A stretch of 22,121 nt of DNA from Bacteroidota bacterium (GCA_023429365.1 JAEYVW010000221.1:1-22121), one strand, 5' to 3'; positions 1-7,357 are shown, counted from the stretch's first letter. The notes: a model not told the origin generated them from the letters alone. Translations and numbers: made by a program.

Positions 1-160
1 AACCGGGAAAGGAACCTTTGCACCAATCAATTTTTAAAAGTGTTCAAAATCAAGCCCTTAAATTTGCCTTAGGAGCGAAAATAATTAAAAAACAGGCACA
101 AAATCTCAGCTTTTACCCTTACCTTTGCCTCCCGAATTTTTCGGACTAAAAAGTTGACCA
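1..160. other. Upstream non-coding region
   Basis: No convincing gene is visible here on either strand. The stretch is AT-rich and holds two perfect matches to the Bacteroidota -7 box TAnnTTTG, at 59-66 and 120-127. It therefore looks like the promoter region of the following DUF177-rpmF block. The window edge cuts off whatever lies to the left. Confidence 0.5.
120..127 (+). promoter_or_regulatory. Candidate Bacteroidota -7 promoter box for the DUF177-rpmF operon
   Basis: TACCTTTG is a perfect match to the Bacteroidota -7 consensus TAnnTTTG and ends 33 bases before the ATG at 161. No clear TTG -33 element is seen at the expected spacing. A second perfect box, TAAATTTG, lies at 59-66. The call rests on motif and position only. 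Confidence 0.4.
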
Positions 161-709
161 ATGGGTTACCGTCGGGAATTTGAAATAGCGTTTGTGGGGT
201 TGAAACCGGGAATCCACGAGTTCAACTACGAGATCACCGATAAGTTCTTTGAGCGGTTTCATCAGCAGGATTTCAGCAATTGTCGCGCGGCTGTAAAGCT
301 AACGCTTGACAAACAGACCGGCTTTATGTTGTTGAAATTTGAGATCGGAGGCAGTTTATTGGCCAATTGCGACCGTTGCAACAATGAGCTGACCGTGGAA
401 CTGTGGGATGAATTCAATATCGTGGTCAAGATGGTGGAAGAACCCGAGCTGATGAATGAGCAGGAAGACGATCCCGATGTGTATTACATCAGCCGTGGCG
501 AAAGTCATATTGACGTAGCCGACTGGATCTATGAATTCATCAACCTGAGCATCCCGATGCAGAAAGTATGCGGCCTGAATGATCAAAACGGCCCGGCCTG
601 TAACCAGCAGGCGCTGGATGCTTTGAAAAAGATGGAACCCGAAGAGAGTGAACCAAAAGAAAACCCAATCTGGAAAGGATTGGAAAAATTTAAAGACCTG
701 GATAAGTAA
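161..709 (+). CDS. DUF177/YceD family protein
   Basis: This is a 182-residue cytosolic protein of the DUF177 (YceD) family. The family is almost always encoded immediately before rpmF and has been linked to rRNA/ribosome metabolism in other bacteria; its exact role here is not known. The sequence shows the family hallmark CxxC (C70, C73), followed by a second cysteine pair (C137, C147), so a four-cysteine metal site is possible. The middle is acidic and the C-terminus is charged and probably flexible. There is no signal peptide or membrane segment. The ATG at 161 gives a normal family N-terminus and has no Shine-Dalgarno, which is usual for Bacteroidota. It lies 29 bases before rpmF, so the two are very likely cotranscribed. 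The family call is supported by both sequence and synteny. Confidence 0.88.
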   Translation: MGYRREFEIAFVGLKPGIHEFNYEITDKFFERFHQQDFSNCRAAVKLTLDKQTGFMLLKFEIGGSLLANCDRCNNELTVELWDEFNIVVKMVEEPELMNEQEDDPDVYYISRGESHIDVADWIYEFINLSIPMQKVCGLNDQNGPACNQQALDALKKMEPEESEPKENPIWKGLEKFKDLDK

Positions 710-738
710 AAATATTTTTTGATTTTAATTGTTGAGAT

Positions 739-930
739 ATGCCAAATCCCAAACGCAGACACAGCCAGCAACGAAGCGCAAAGCGCAGAACACACTATAA
801 AGCTACTGCAGCTACTTTGACAACAGACAGCGCTACCGGCGAAACTCATGTTCGCCATCGTGCTCATGTAAGTGAAGGCAAACTTTACTATAAAGGTAAA
901 GTGGTAGCTGAAAAGTCACCTGTGAAGTAA
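739..930 (+). CDS. rpmF: 50S ribosomal protein L32 (bL32)
   Basis: This encodes the 63-residue bL32 protein of the large ribosomal subunit. The N-terminus MPNPKRRHSQQRSAKRR is the family signature (MAVPK/PNPK, then a basic stretch). The C-terminal half has the usual GETHxxHRAH and KLYYKGKVV strands. Length is typical. The protein has no cysteines, so it is the form that cannot hold the zinc ribbon found in some L32 proteins; histidines sit in that region instead. It follows the DUF177 gene by 29 bases and precedes plsX, the conserved DUF177-rpmF-plsX order seen in many bacteria. Confidence 0.97.
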   Translation: MPNPKRRHSQQRSAKRRTHYKATAATLTTDSATGETHVRHRAHVSEGKLYYKGKVVAEKSPVK

Positions 931-957
931 GCACAACCTGGTTTCTTAAAAGATATA

Positions 958-1015
958 CCTGCTATTGGCAGGCACCGATTCCGAATTCTGTCCGGTAACA
1001 GCCGGTAGAATTTGG
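958..1015 (+). other. Two tandem hairpins between rpmF and plsX
   Basis: CCTGC-TATTG-GCAGG (958-972) forms a perfect 5-bp stem. A second, longer imperfect stem spans 981-1015, pairing CCGAATTCT with AGAATTTGG around a CCGG core. No run of T follows directly, so a classical intrinsic terminator is doubtful. The pair could be an attenuator or processing site that sets the ratio of ribosomal protein to lipid enzyme. This is structure seen by eye; no folding was run. Confidence 0.3.
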
Positions 1016-1050
1016 AATTTGTATTTTAGAATTAGTTATTTTACGCCCTT

Positions 1051-1986
1051 ATGAATATCGGACTTGATATGATGGGTGGCGACTTCGCACCCCTTGAAGC
1101 TGTAAAGGGAGTGAAACGTTATCTCGAAGAACAACAGCATTCATCAACCGTTTTTTTGATCGGTGATCAGAAACAGATTGATCCTTTACTTGGCGAATAC
1201 CAAGTTCCCCCCGACCGCGTACAGGTAGTACATGCCGACCAGGTGATCGACATGCACGAACATCCAACCAAAGCGATGAAAGAAAAGCAACGCTCTTCAA
1301 TCGCCATCGGTTTTCATTGCCTTGCTACAGGGAAAATTGACGCATTCATCAGCGCAGGCAATACCGGCGCCATGCTCGTAGGCGCGCTTTTCAGCATCAA
1401 GGCACTGGAAGGTGTATTGAGGCCTACTATTTCCACGATCATACCCAAACAAGATGGCGGTACCGGCCTCTTGCTCGATGTGGGGCTAAATGCCGATTGC
1501 AAACCCGAACAATTAAACCAGTTTGCAGTGATGGGCTCGGTGTATGCACAACTCATGCTGGGTATTGAACGTCCCAGGGTGGGACTGATCAACGTGGGTG
1601 AAGAAGAAGGTAAGGGTAATTTGCTGGCGCAGGCCACTTATCCCCTACTGAAAGAAAACCAGCATATCCATTTTATAGGTAATATAGAGGGTCGCGATAT
1701 ACTGCTGGACAAGGCCGACGTGATGGTTTGCGAAGGATTTACCGGTAATATCATCCTCAAGCTTGCGGAATCGCTATACGATGTGAGCCGGGAACAAAGC
1801 GGCAACGGGTACTTCGACAGGTTCAATTTTGAAAACTACGGTGGTACACCGGTGCTGGGGGTGTCGAAACCGGTAATCATTGGGCATGGTATCTCGGGTA
1901 GCACTGCTTTTATGAATATGATAGGCGTAGCCGCTAAAATGATTGAAACCGATGTGCTGGGAAGGATGAAGGAGGAATTGCAGTAA
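1051..1986 (+). CDS. plsX: Phosphate acyltransferase PlsX
   Basis: PlsX makes acyl-phosphate from acyl-ACP and orthophosphate, the first step of the PlsX/PlsY route to phosphatidic acid; it is a peripheral membrane enzyme. The 311 residues begin IGLDMMGGDFAP, the family signature, and go on with GNTGAMLVGA, a glycine-rich NVGEEEGKGN segment, FTGNIILKLAES and GGTPVLGVSKPVIIGHG, all in the family order. It is somewhat shorter than the proteobacterial enzymes (about 350). The ATG at 1051 gives the normal N-terminus. It lies 120 bases after rpmF with two hairpins between. fabH, the usual next gene in many genomes, does not follow; a gene of unknown function and then a polysaccharide locus do. Confidence 0.95.
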   Translation: MNIGLDMMGGDFAPLEAVKGVKRYLEEQQHSSTVFLIGDQKQIDPLLGEYQVPPDRVQVVHADQVIDMHEHPTKAMKEKQRSSIAIGFHCLATGKIDAFISAGNTGAMLVGALFSIKALEGVLRPTISTIIPKQDGGTGLLLDVGLNADCKPEQLNQFAVMGSVYAQLMLGIERPRVGLINVGEEEGKGNLLAQATYPLLKENQHIHFIGNIEGRDILLDKADVMVCEGFTGNIILKLAESLYDVSREQSGNGYFDRFNFENYGGTPVLGVSKPVIIGHGISGSTAFMNMIGVAAKMIETDVLGRMKEELQ

Positions 1987-1991
1987 ATGGA

Positions 1992-2040
1992 CACTAAGGG
2001 CACGGAAGAAACACGAGGAGCACGGAGATATAGAGCACGA
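1992..2040 (+). repeat. Short degenerate CAC-purine repeat in the plsX 3' region
   Basis: Immediately after plsX there is a run of imperfect 9-11 base units, each starting CAC followed by purines: CAC occurs at 1992, 2001, 2012, 2021 and 2036 (for example CACTAAGGG, CACGGAAGAAA, CACGAGGAG, CACGGAGAT). I see no coding potential in it. Similar CAC/GGAG-type dispersed intergenic repeats occur in a number of bacterial genomes, but I cannot confirm membership of a family here. Confidence 0.45.
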
Positions 2041-2106
2041 TTAATTTTTATAGAGGGGAGTCTTCAAAGTCAAGGCTCAACATTTAATATTCGTTCCGCT
2101 GTACGC

Positions 2107-2118
2107 TTCGTGAACAAA
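2107..2118 (+). promoter_or_regulatory. Candidate operator, copy 1 of TTYGTGAACAAA
   Basis: TTCGTGAACAAA lies 14 bases before the ATG of the 2133 gene. It matches TTTGTGAACAAA at 3286-3297, just after the same gene, at 11 of 12 positions. A site overlapping the translation start of a putative DNA-binding protein is consistent with autoregulation. This is inference from the shared sequence only. Confidence 0.3.
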
Positions 2119-2132
2119 CCTGGGAACCTAGT

Positions 2133-3269
2133 ATGAAAAATGACCTGTTAACCGCACTCCGGAAAGAACTGGAAAGCAGTTTTGGGCGAAAGATCGTTTC
2201 CTCCCGTGACTGCCTGCAGATGGTTGACGATATTTATCAGAAAACAGGATACAGCATCAATGCCAATACCCTGCGCCGGTTTTTTGGATTGGTGCAAACA
2301 AACTACAGCGCCTCCCCTTCTACCTTAAATATATTATCCAGGTACTGCGGGTTTAATTCTATCGACGATCTTCATAACCTCTCAACCACCGGTCCTGCCG
2401 GCGACCAGGTGCCAAAAGAAGAAGTGCATCGTTACCTGGTTTCCCTGATCCGGAACCTGCCGCTCACCGAAACAGGTTCCGCGGTGTATAATGCCATCAT
2501 TCAGCAAACCGTCCATTTTCTTGATCGCAATATTTCTTTGATTGAAAAGTTTCAACGGGAAATCGCTGCCTCCCCGGCCGGGCAGTATTTCTATTTCGAA
2601 AGGTCAGTGAATATGGACCGGCTCAATGGTTATTATGGTGAAGGTTTGCGGTACTATCTGCGTGCAAAGAACAATAACGAAGCAAAGGTCTTTGCATATG
2701 CGATACAGGTTTTCCGCCACTGGTTATCGAACGATGATGAACAGACTGAAAAGTTCATGTCCCTGTTGTCGGGGATACCCATGACCGTTAACTATCCCTC
2801 TCATATCCTGGCCCGTTCAATCGCGGCGAGATTGTATTATGCCAATTTCAGGAATGAAATACCAGATCGCATCCTGCAGGACGCGGTCAAGTACTACAGT
2901 TCCCTAAAAACAAAAACTGACCACCCGGATCCAGAATTTGACCTGATAATTGGGGAAGCCCTGATCCTGACCAACCATTTGAGCGAGGGACTTGAATATA
3001 TCAAGCGGGGCCGGGCCAACCAGTCGCCTTCCAGGAACTCGGGTTATGAGCCCTTATTTACTTTCTGGGAAAAATTTGCAGGCGGCAGGAAAAATAGTCC
3101 CACAAAAATTATCATCAACCCTTCGCGAGTCAACCGGGGACAGGTCATATATTCACCTTTATATAAGAAATACCTGGGTCTGCTGACCCTGGCGACAGAT
3201 CACCGCGTTAAGAAAACCAACCTGGCCGAACTGGCGCGTGAAACCGGATTTATTCGCTTATCTTACTGA
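2133..3269 (+). CDS. Protein of unknown function with N-terminal HTH-like domain
   Basis: This is a 378-residue protein without a signal peptide or membrane segment. I do not recognise a named family for the whole protein. Residues 1 to about 85 resemble a domain common in Bacteroidota proteins: a basic start, a short helix beginning S-x-D-C, then INANTLRRFFGL, then SPSTLNILSRYCGF and a DDLHN motif. The order tyrosine/TLRR/FFGL/TLxxLSxYxGF looks like a helix-turn-helix fold, so DNA binding is possible. The remaining 290 residues are mostly helical, with aromatic and charged residues in a pattern that could be helical repeats. The gene stands alone between plsX (146-base gap) and the export gene of the polysaccharide locus (258-base gap), same strand, so it may regulate that locus. 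The ATG at 2133 is the best start. Function is inferred. Confidence 0.6.
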   Translation: MKNDLLTALRKELESSFGRKIVSSRDCLQMVDDIYQKTGYSINANTLRRFFGLVQTNYSASPSTLNILSRYCGFNSIDDLHNLSTTGPAGDQVPKEEVHRYLVSLIRNLPLTETGSAVYNAIIQQTVHFLDRNISLIEKFQREIAASPAGQYFYFERSVNMDRLNGYYGEGLRYYLRAKNNNEAKVFAYAIQVFRHWLSNDDEQTEKFMSLLSGIPMTVNYPSHILARSIAARLYYANFRNEIPDRILQDAVKYYSSLKTKTDHPDPEFDLIIGEALILTNHLSEGLEYIKRGRANQSPSRNSGYEPLFTFWEKFAGGRKNSPTKIIINPSRVNRGQVIYSPLYKKYLGLLTLATDHRVKKTNLAELARETGFIRLSY

Positions 3270-3527
3270 TATCGTTGGGGAAATATTTGTGAACAAATCG
3301 CTCTGAACAAAAAAGAACAAAATAATCACTGAGTAATATTTTACTTTAGTACCCTCAATTGGAATTCATCCTCCTATAGAAGTCCAAATCTCGAATCTTT
3401 CTTTCCAATTCTTCTGAAACTATTTAGTGGTATTCTTCTGATTATTAGCGCGAAACGGCATCATTGCTAGTCATGTACTTATATGATTTTTGATGAAGCA
3501 ACCAGCGTTATTTATTATAATTAAGAT
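3270..3527 (+). promoter_or_regulatory. Leader/promoter region of the polysaccharide locus
   Basis: This 258-base non-coding gap holds a perfect inverted repeat ATTTGT-GA-ACAAAT (3285-3298), three GAACAAA direct repeats (3291, 3305, 3315), and a 7/8 match to the TAnnTTTG box, TACTTTAG at 3342-3349. A wide 8-bp inverted repeat (AATTGGAA 3357-3364 with TTCCAATT 3403-3410) follows. If the box is real, the transcript has an untranslated leader of roughly 170 bases, long enough to be the target of a UpxY-type antiterminator. No -33 TTG is evident. Confidence 0.4.
3285..3298. promoter_or_regulatory. Inverted repeat, candidate operator (copy 2 of TTYGTGAACAAA)
   Basis: ATTTGT-GA-ACAAAT is a perfect 6-bp inverted repeat with a 2-base spacer. 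Its core TTTGTGAACAAA repeats at 2107-2118 with one change. It sits upstream of a candidate -7 box at 3342-3349 and 230 bases before the export gene. The symmetric form suggests a dimeric repressor or activator site; the protein at 2133-3269 is the obvious candidate binder, by inference. Confidence 0.35.
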
Positions 3528-4340
3528 ATGCTAATGAGAATTGTTTTTAATACCGTACCTACCCGATTACTTTGGTTACCCCTGGTGTTGGTGATGTTCT
3601 CCTGCACAAACACTAAAAAGACAACCTATTTCTATGGCGTCCCGGATGGACCAGTGGCCTCCAATTCGTCCCTCCCGGAATCGATCATTCAGAAGAATGA
3701 CATCTTAAGCATCGTAGTAAGTGATATCAACCCGGAAGCCGCAGAAATTTTTAACCCGATCAGCCCCACTATTAAGGACCCTTCCGCCACCGTCAGCAAA
3801 GACGCGCCGGTAGGTTACCTGGTAGGAACTGATGGGGACATCCAGTTTCCGGTTTTAGGTAATATCAAAGCGCAGGGACTTACAAAGACACAGCTTAAGG
3901 AATATATTATTAAGACCATATTAGATAAAAAACTACTGCTTGCTCCCATTGTGAGCATTCGCTTCCTCAACTTCAGGGTTACCGTACTTGGAGAAGTAGG
4001 GCACCCTTCTGTGATTCCCATTCCCAACGAAAAGATATCCCTTCTTGAAGCACTTGGATTGGCAGGGGATTTGACGATCTATGGTAACCGGCACAATGTA
4101 ATGGTGATCAGGGAAGAAATTACCCCCGATAAAAAAGAAAGAAGGACAATAACCCGTTTGAACCTTAACTCTGCAGAACTATTTACATCACCATATTATT
4201 ATCTGCAATCCAACGATATAGTTTATGTTGAACCAAACAAGGCAAAAGTTGCGAGTACCAGCAGGGCGAGTCAATGGCTACCAGTAGTCTTTAGTGGCCT
4301 GTCTCTTGCTGCAATCGTAGCTGATCGTTTATTAAATTAA
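3528..4340 (+). CDS. Polysaccharide export outer-membrane lipoprotein (OPX, Wza-like)
   Basis: The 270-residue product is an outer polysaccharide export protein, forming the periplasmic/outer-membrane part of the channel for exo- or capsular polysaccharide. It begins with a hydrophobic signal and a lipobox ending in cysteine 26 (VMFSC), so it should be lipidated. A Poly_export domain follows (about 50-145, IIQKNDILSIVV to IVSIRFLNFRV), then an SLBB-type domain (about 145-235, VTVLGEVGHPSVIPIPN to GDLTIYGNR). The last 20 residues are hydrophobic and may form a membrane segment. The start could be the ATG at 3528 or the one at 3534. Ten bases separate it from the Wzc-like gene, so the two are one operon and almost certainly one machine. 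Confidence 0.9.
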   Translation: MLMRIVFNTVPTRLLWLPLVLVMFSCTNTKKTTYFYGVPDGPVASNSSLPESIIQKNDILSIVVSDINPEAAEIFNPISPTIKDPSATVSKDAPVGYLVGTDGDIQFPVLGNIKAQGLTKTQLKEYIIKTILDKKLLLAPIVSIRFLNFRVTVLGEVGHPSVIPIPNEKISLLEALGLAGDLTIYGNRHNVMVIREEITPDKKERRTITRLNLNSAELFTSPYYYLQSNDIVYVEPNKAKVASTSRASQWLPVVFSGLSLAAIVADRLLN

Positions 4341-4350
4341 CAAGCAAGTC

Positions 4351-6672
4351 ATGGCAACACCAGTTCAAAAATCAAAGTCTAAAACCGGGAAATCGGCCCT
4401 CGGCGATGTCCTGTTCAAATACCTGCCTTATTGGCCGATCTTTATCGCATTCCTCATCGTGAGCCTGTTTGCTGCCTGGTTTTACCTGCGCATCACACCT
4501 CCCCAGTACGAAATATCCGCTTCAATCCTGATCAAGGATGAAAATAAGGGATCTACTGAAGGGGAAACGATCAACTCACTTGACCAGGTTTCACGCAAAA
4601 AGATTGTGGAAAACGAAATAGAGATTTTCCGCTCCCGCACCCTGATGCAGGAAGTGGTGGATAATCTTCACCTGTATGCCCCACTTTTTGAGGAGGATAA
4701 ACTTAAATCAAGATCAGCCTATACCAGTTCGCCGATAATCGTAGAGGCAATTTTACCTGATAATATTAAACCTGTAGAGAAAGTATTATTCGAATATAAT
4801 GCTGCCGACAGCCAGGTGGTGATTGGGGCAAAAAAATACCCGATCAACCAGGTTGTGGAAACGGATTTTGGCAAGTTGAAATTCACACTCAATGAAAAGC
4901 AGCTTGATCAACCTACCAATCAATTGTTTTTCGCGCTGGAGAGCCCAAGAAAAGTGACAACCTCACTTTTAAAAGGTCTCACTGCAACTGCATCTACCAA
5001 GCTCACTTCCATACTTACCCTGCAAATTCGCAATACCGATCCCAGGCAGGGTGAGGATATCCTGAATGAACTGATCCAGGTTTACAACCAGGCATCACTG
5101 GATGAAAAGAATAAACTGGCTACCAATACGGCCACCTTTGTCCAGAAACGTCTCAAGGAAGTGGAAGCGGAACTTACCGACATTGAGAAAAGAGCGCAGG
5201 GATATAAATCCACACAAGGCGCGGTCGACATCAGTACACAGGGGCAGTTGTTCCTGAAAAGTGTCAACGAAACTGACCAGAAACTCGCTGATGTTGATCT
5301 GCAACTGTCGGCCCTTAACGAAGTGGAAAAATATGTAAGAAATAAAGAGAACCAGGACGGCATAGTACCTTCTACCATGGGTCTGAAAGATAAAATGCTG
5401 CCTGACCTGCTGAATAAACTCCAGGCGCACGAGCTCGAATACGAGAAATTAAAAAGAACAACGGCGGAGAACAACCCTATCCTTGTGTCGATCAGGGACC
5501 AGATCAATAAACTGAAACCGGGTTTGCTGGAAAACATCCAGAACCAGAGAGCAAGCCTTGAAGCCAGCAAGCTGAATCTTTATTCGACCAATAATTCATA
5601 TTCAACCGTACTGCAGTCTATTCCTCAAAAGGAAAGAGAACTGATCGATATCAGCCGTCAACAGGCTATCAAAGCCAATCTTTACGCTTTCCTCCTGCAA
5701 AAACTTGAAGAAAGTGAGCTCTCTCACCGCTCCACGATCATTGATACCAGGATCGTTGATAAAGCTCAGGCATCCCTGGAACCCGTAGCACCACGTTCTA
5801 AACTGATCTATGTGGTGGCTTTCATCATGGCGCTGGCCGTACCGGCAGGGTTTGTATCATTGAAAGAATTTTTAAACCGGAAAATTTTATTCCGCCACGA
5901 GATAGAAGGTCTGACCAACACACCTATTATTGGTGAGATCAGCCTCGATAAATCAAAAGAACAACTGGTGATCCAGCAGGGCAAACGCACTTTTATCGCG
6001 GAACAGTTCCGCCGGATGCGTACTTCACTGGGCTATGTAGGTGGCAATGCCGGTAAAAAGAAAATACTTGTCACCTCATCTTTATCTGGGGAAGGAAAAA
6101 GTTTTGTGGCAGCCAACCTGGCACTTAGTTTGGCACTAACCGACAAAAAAGTTGTGTTACTTGAGCTCGACCTTGCTAATCCATCGCTGAGCAGCAAACT
6201 TGATGTTAGCTATGAAGAAGGTGTAAGCACTTACCTGCAGGGGGAATGCGAACCCGAACAGATCATCAAAAGAACTTCGCTAAGCGACAACATGTTCTTT
6301 GTGCCTGCCGGGCCGCTGCCCGAAAACCCTTCCGAACTGCTGATGAGTGATCGGCTGAAGGAATTACTGGCTTACCTCGACCTGGCATTTGACATCATCA
6401 TCATCGACTCAGCGCCTGCAAGCCTGCTGTCTGATGCGTATGTATTGTCGCCGCTGTGTGATGTAACGCTTTACGTGGTCAAACATAAGTTTACACCAAA
6501 GAGTTACCTGGAAAGACTTGACGAGGAAAACGAGGTAAACCCATTGCATAATCTGAGAATTGTCTTTAACGGTATCCAATCCCGTGGATTTACGAAAAAT
6601 GGATATGGGTACGGTTATGGATATGGCTACATACATAATAACAACACGAAGAAGAAAAAGCAGTACAGTTAG
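4351..6672 (+). CDS. Wzc-like polysaccharide co-polymerase with BY-kinase domain
   Basis: This 773-residue inner-membrane protein would control chain length and drive export together with the OPX lipoprotein. A Wzz-type domain lies between two membrane segments (about 27-47 and 485-505), with a long helical/coiled-coil periplasmic region in between. The cytoplasmic C-terminus is a bacterial tyrosine kinase: Walker A SGEGKS (579-584, K583), Walker A' with D607 in LELDLANPS, and Walker B DIIIID (681-686). The tail has an alternating tyrosine cluster (Y752, 754, 756, 758, 760) followed by KKKKQYS, the likely autophosphorylation site. This one-chain form is normal for Bacteroidota. It follows the OPX gene by 10 bases; a 148-base gap with inverted repeats separates it from the NusG paralogue. 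Confidence 0.93.
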   Translation: MATPVQKSKSKTGKSALGDVLFKYLPYWPIFIAFLIVSLFAAWFYLRITPPQYEISASILIKDENKGSTEGETINSLDQVSRKKIVENEIEIFRSRTLMQEVVDNLHLYAPLFEEDKLKSRSAYTSSPIIVEAILPDNIKPVEKVLFEYNAADSQVVIGAKKYPINQVVETDFGKLKFTLNEKQLDQPTNQLFFALESPRKVTTSLLKGLTATASTKLTSILTLQIRNTDPRQGEDILNELIQVYNQASLDEKNKLATNTATFVQKRLKEVEAELTDIEKRAQGYKSTQGAVDISTQGQLFLKSVNETDQKLADVDLQLSALNEVEKYVRNKENQDGIVPSTMGLKDKMLPDLLNKLQAHELEYEKLKRTTAENNPILVSIRDQINKLKPGLLENIQNQRASLEASKLNLYSTNNSYSTVLQSIPQKERELIDISRQQAIKANLYAFLLQKLEESELSHRSTIIDTRIVDKAQASLEPVAPRSKLIYVVAFIMALAVPAGFVSLKEFLNRKILFRHEIEGLTNTPIIGEISLDKSKEQLVIQQGKRTFIAEQFRRMRTSLGYVGGNAGKKKILVTSSLSGEGKSFVAANLALSLALTDKKVVLLELDLANPSLSSKLDVSYEEGVSTYLQGECEPEQIIKRTSLSDNMFFVPAGPLPENPSELLMSDRLKELLAYLDLAFDIIIIDSAPASLLSDAYVLSPLCDVTLYVVKHKFTPKSYLERLDEENEVNPLHNLRIVFNGIQSRGFTKNGYGYGYGYGYIHNNNTKKKKQYS

Positions 6673-6820
6673 TAATTGCTGATTCCTCCGAACTGTTGTA
6701 TACCCTGAAAACTATAAAACTACTTCGCATTACTAATCCGTACGTGTAAGTGAGGCTGGCAGAGCCATTTTCTTGAAAAACCACAAAAGAAAATGACTAT
6801 TTGAACATCAAATCTACCTA
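6673..6820 (+). promoter_or_regulatory. Structured gap before the NusG paralogue
   Basis: Three symmetrical elements lie in this 148-base gap: a small GGCT/AGCC hairpin (6754-6766); a perfect 9-bp stem CATTTTCTT (6766-6774) with AAGAAAATG (6787-6795) and a 12-base loop; and ATTTGA-ACA-TCAAAT (6799-6813), ending 7 bases before the ATG at 6821. No T-run follows the 9-bp stem, so it is not an ordinary terminator. The last repeat resembles the inverted repeat at 3285-3298 in its outer half-sites ATTTG and CAAAT. Control of the antiterminator gene is inferred. Confidence 0.4.
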
Positions 6821-7357
6821 ATGAACACAGAGATTAAAAAACAGTGGTTTGTACTCTATACCCGTTCTGGTTATGAAAAACGGGTGGCTGAACATCTGGA
6901 AAAAAAGCAAATTGAGACGTATTTACCTTTAACGAAAGTCCCACGACCCTGGGCCGACAAGAAAAAACCGGTTTACCAACCTCTTTTCCGCAACTTCGTT
7001 TTTGTATTTACTTCTGCAGATCAAAATATGCGCATCCGCACTACGGATGGCGTGATCAGTTTTGTGCACTGGCTCAACAAACCTGCGGTTATCAGGCAGG
7101 ATGAGATCGACACGATCAGGAAATTTCTCCAGGAATACGATGTGGTGAGACTTGAAAAAACGGCGATCAACCTGGAAGACAGGGTTAGAATCGTTAACGG
7201 TCCGCTGATGATGTGGGAAGGCAATGTAGTGGAGATCCGTACTACAACAGTGAAGATCATTCTTCCCTCACTGGGTTATGCCCTTGTAGCCGAGATCAGT
7301 AAAGAAACACCGGAGTCGGTTATGTCGCTGCAGGAACTAAAAATGAAAGCCGGGTAA
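6821..7357 (+). CDS. UpxY/RfaH-like NusG-family transcription antiterminator
   Basis: This 178-residue protein is a specialised NusG paralogue. The N-terminal NGN domain (about 5-105) starts QWFVLYTRSGYEKRVAEHL and continues ETYLPL, then PLFRNFVFV, the usual NusG order. A KOW-like segment follows (about 120-150, DRVRIVNGPLMMWEGNVVEI). Length matches the UpxY proteins of Bacteroides capsule loci, which bind elongating RNA polymerase and prevent premature termination in the leader of their own locus. Unlike the classic case, where the gene comes first, here it is third, after the export and kinase genes. Its target may therefore be the 237-base leader of the flippase gene just downstream, or the leader at 3270-3527. 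It is not the housekeeping NusG: it is divergent and lies in a polysaccharide locus. Confidence 0.87.
   Translation: MNTEIKKQWFVLYTRSGYEKRVAEHLEKKQIETYLPLTKVPRPWADKKKPVYQPLFRNFVFVFTSADQNMRIRTTDGVISFVHWLNKPAVIRQDEIDTIRKFLQEYDVVRLEKTAINLEDRVRIVNGPLMMWEGNVVEIRTTTVKIILPSLGYALVAEISKETPESVMSLQELKMKAG

Noticed and set aside
583..867. 94-codon open frame on the - strand over the DUF177 end and rpmF
   Set aside because: It covers rpmF, a certain gene on the other strand, and its composition is that of an antisense shadow.
5082..5570. 162-codon open frame on the - strand inside the Wzc-like gene
   Set aside because: It is opposite the helical periplasmic domain of a well-supported gene, is Ser/Phe/Leu-rich as expected of an antisense frame, and has no start context.
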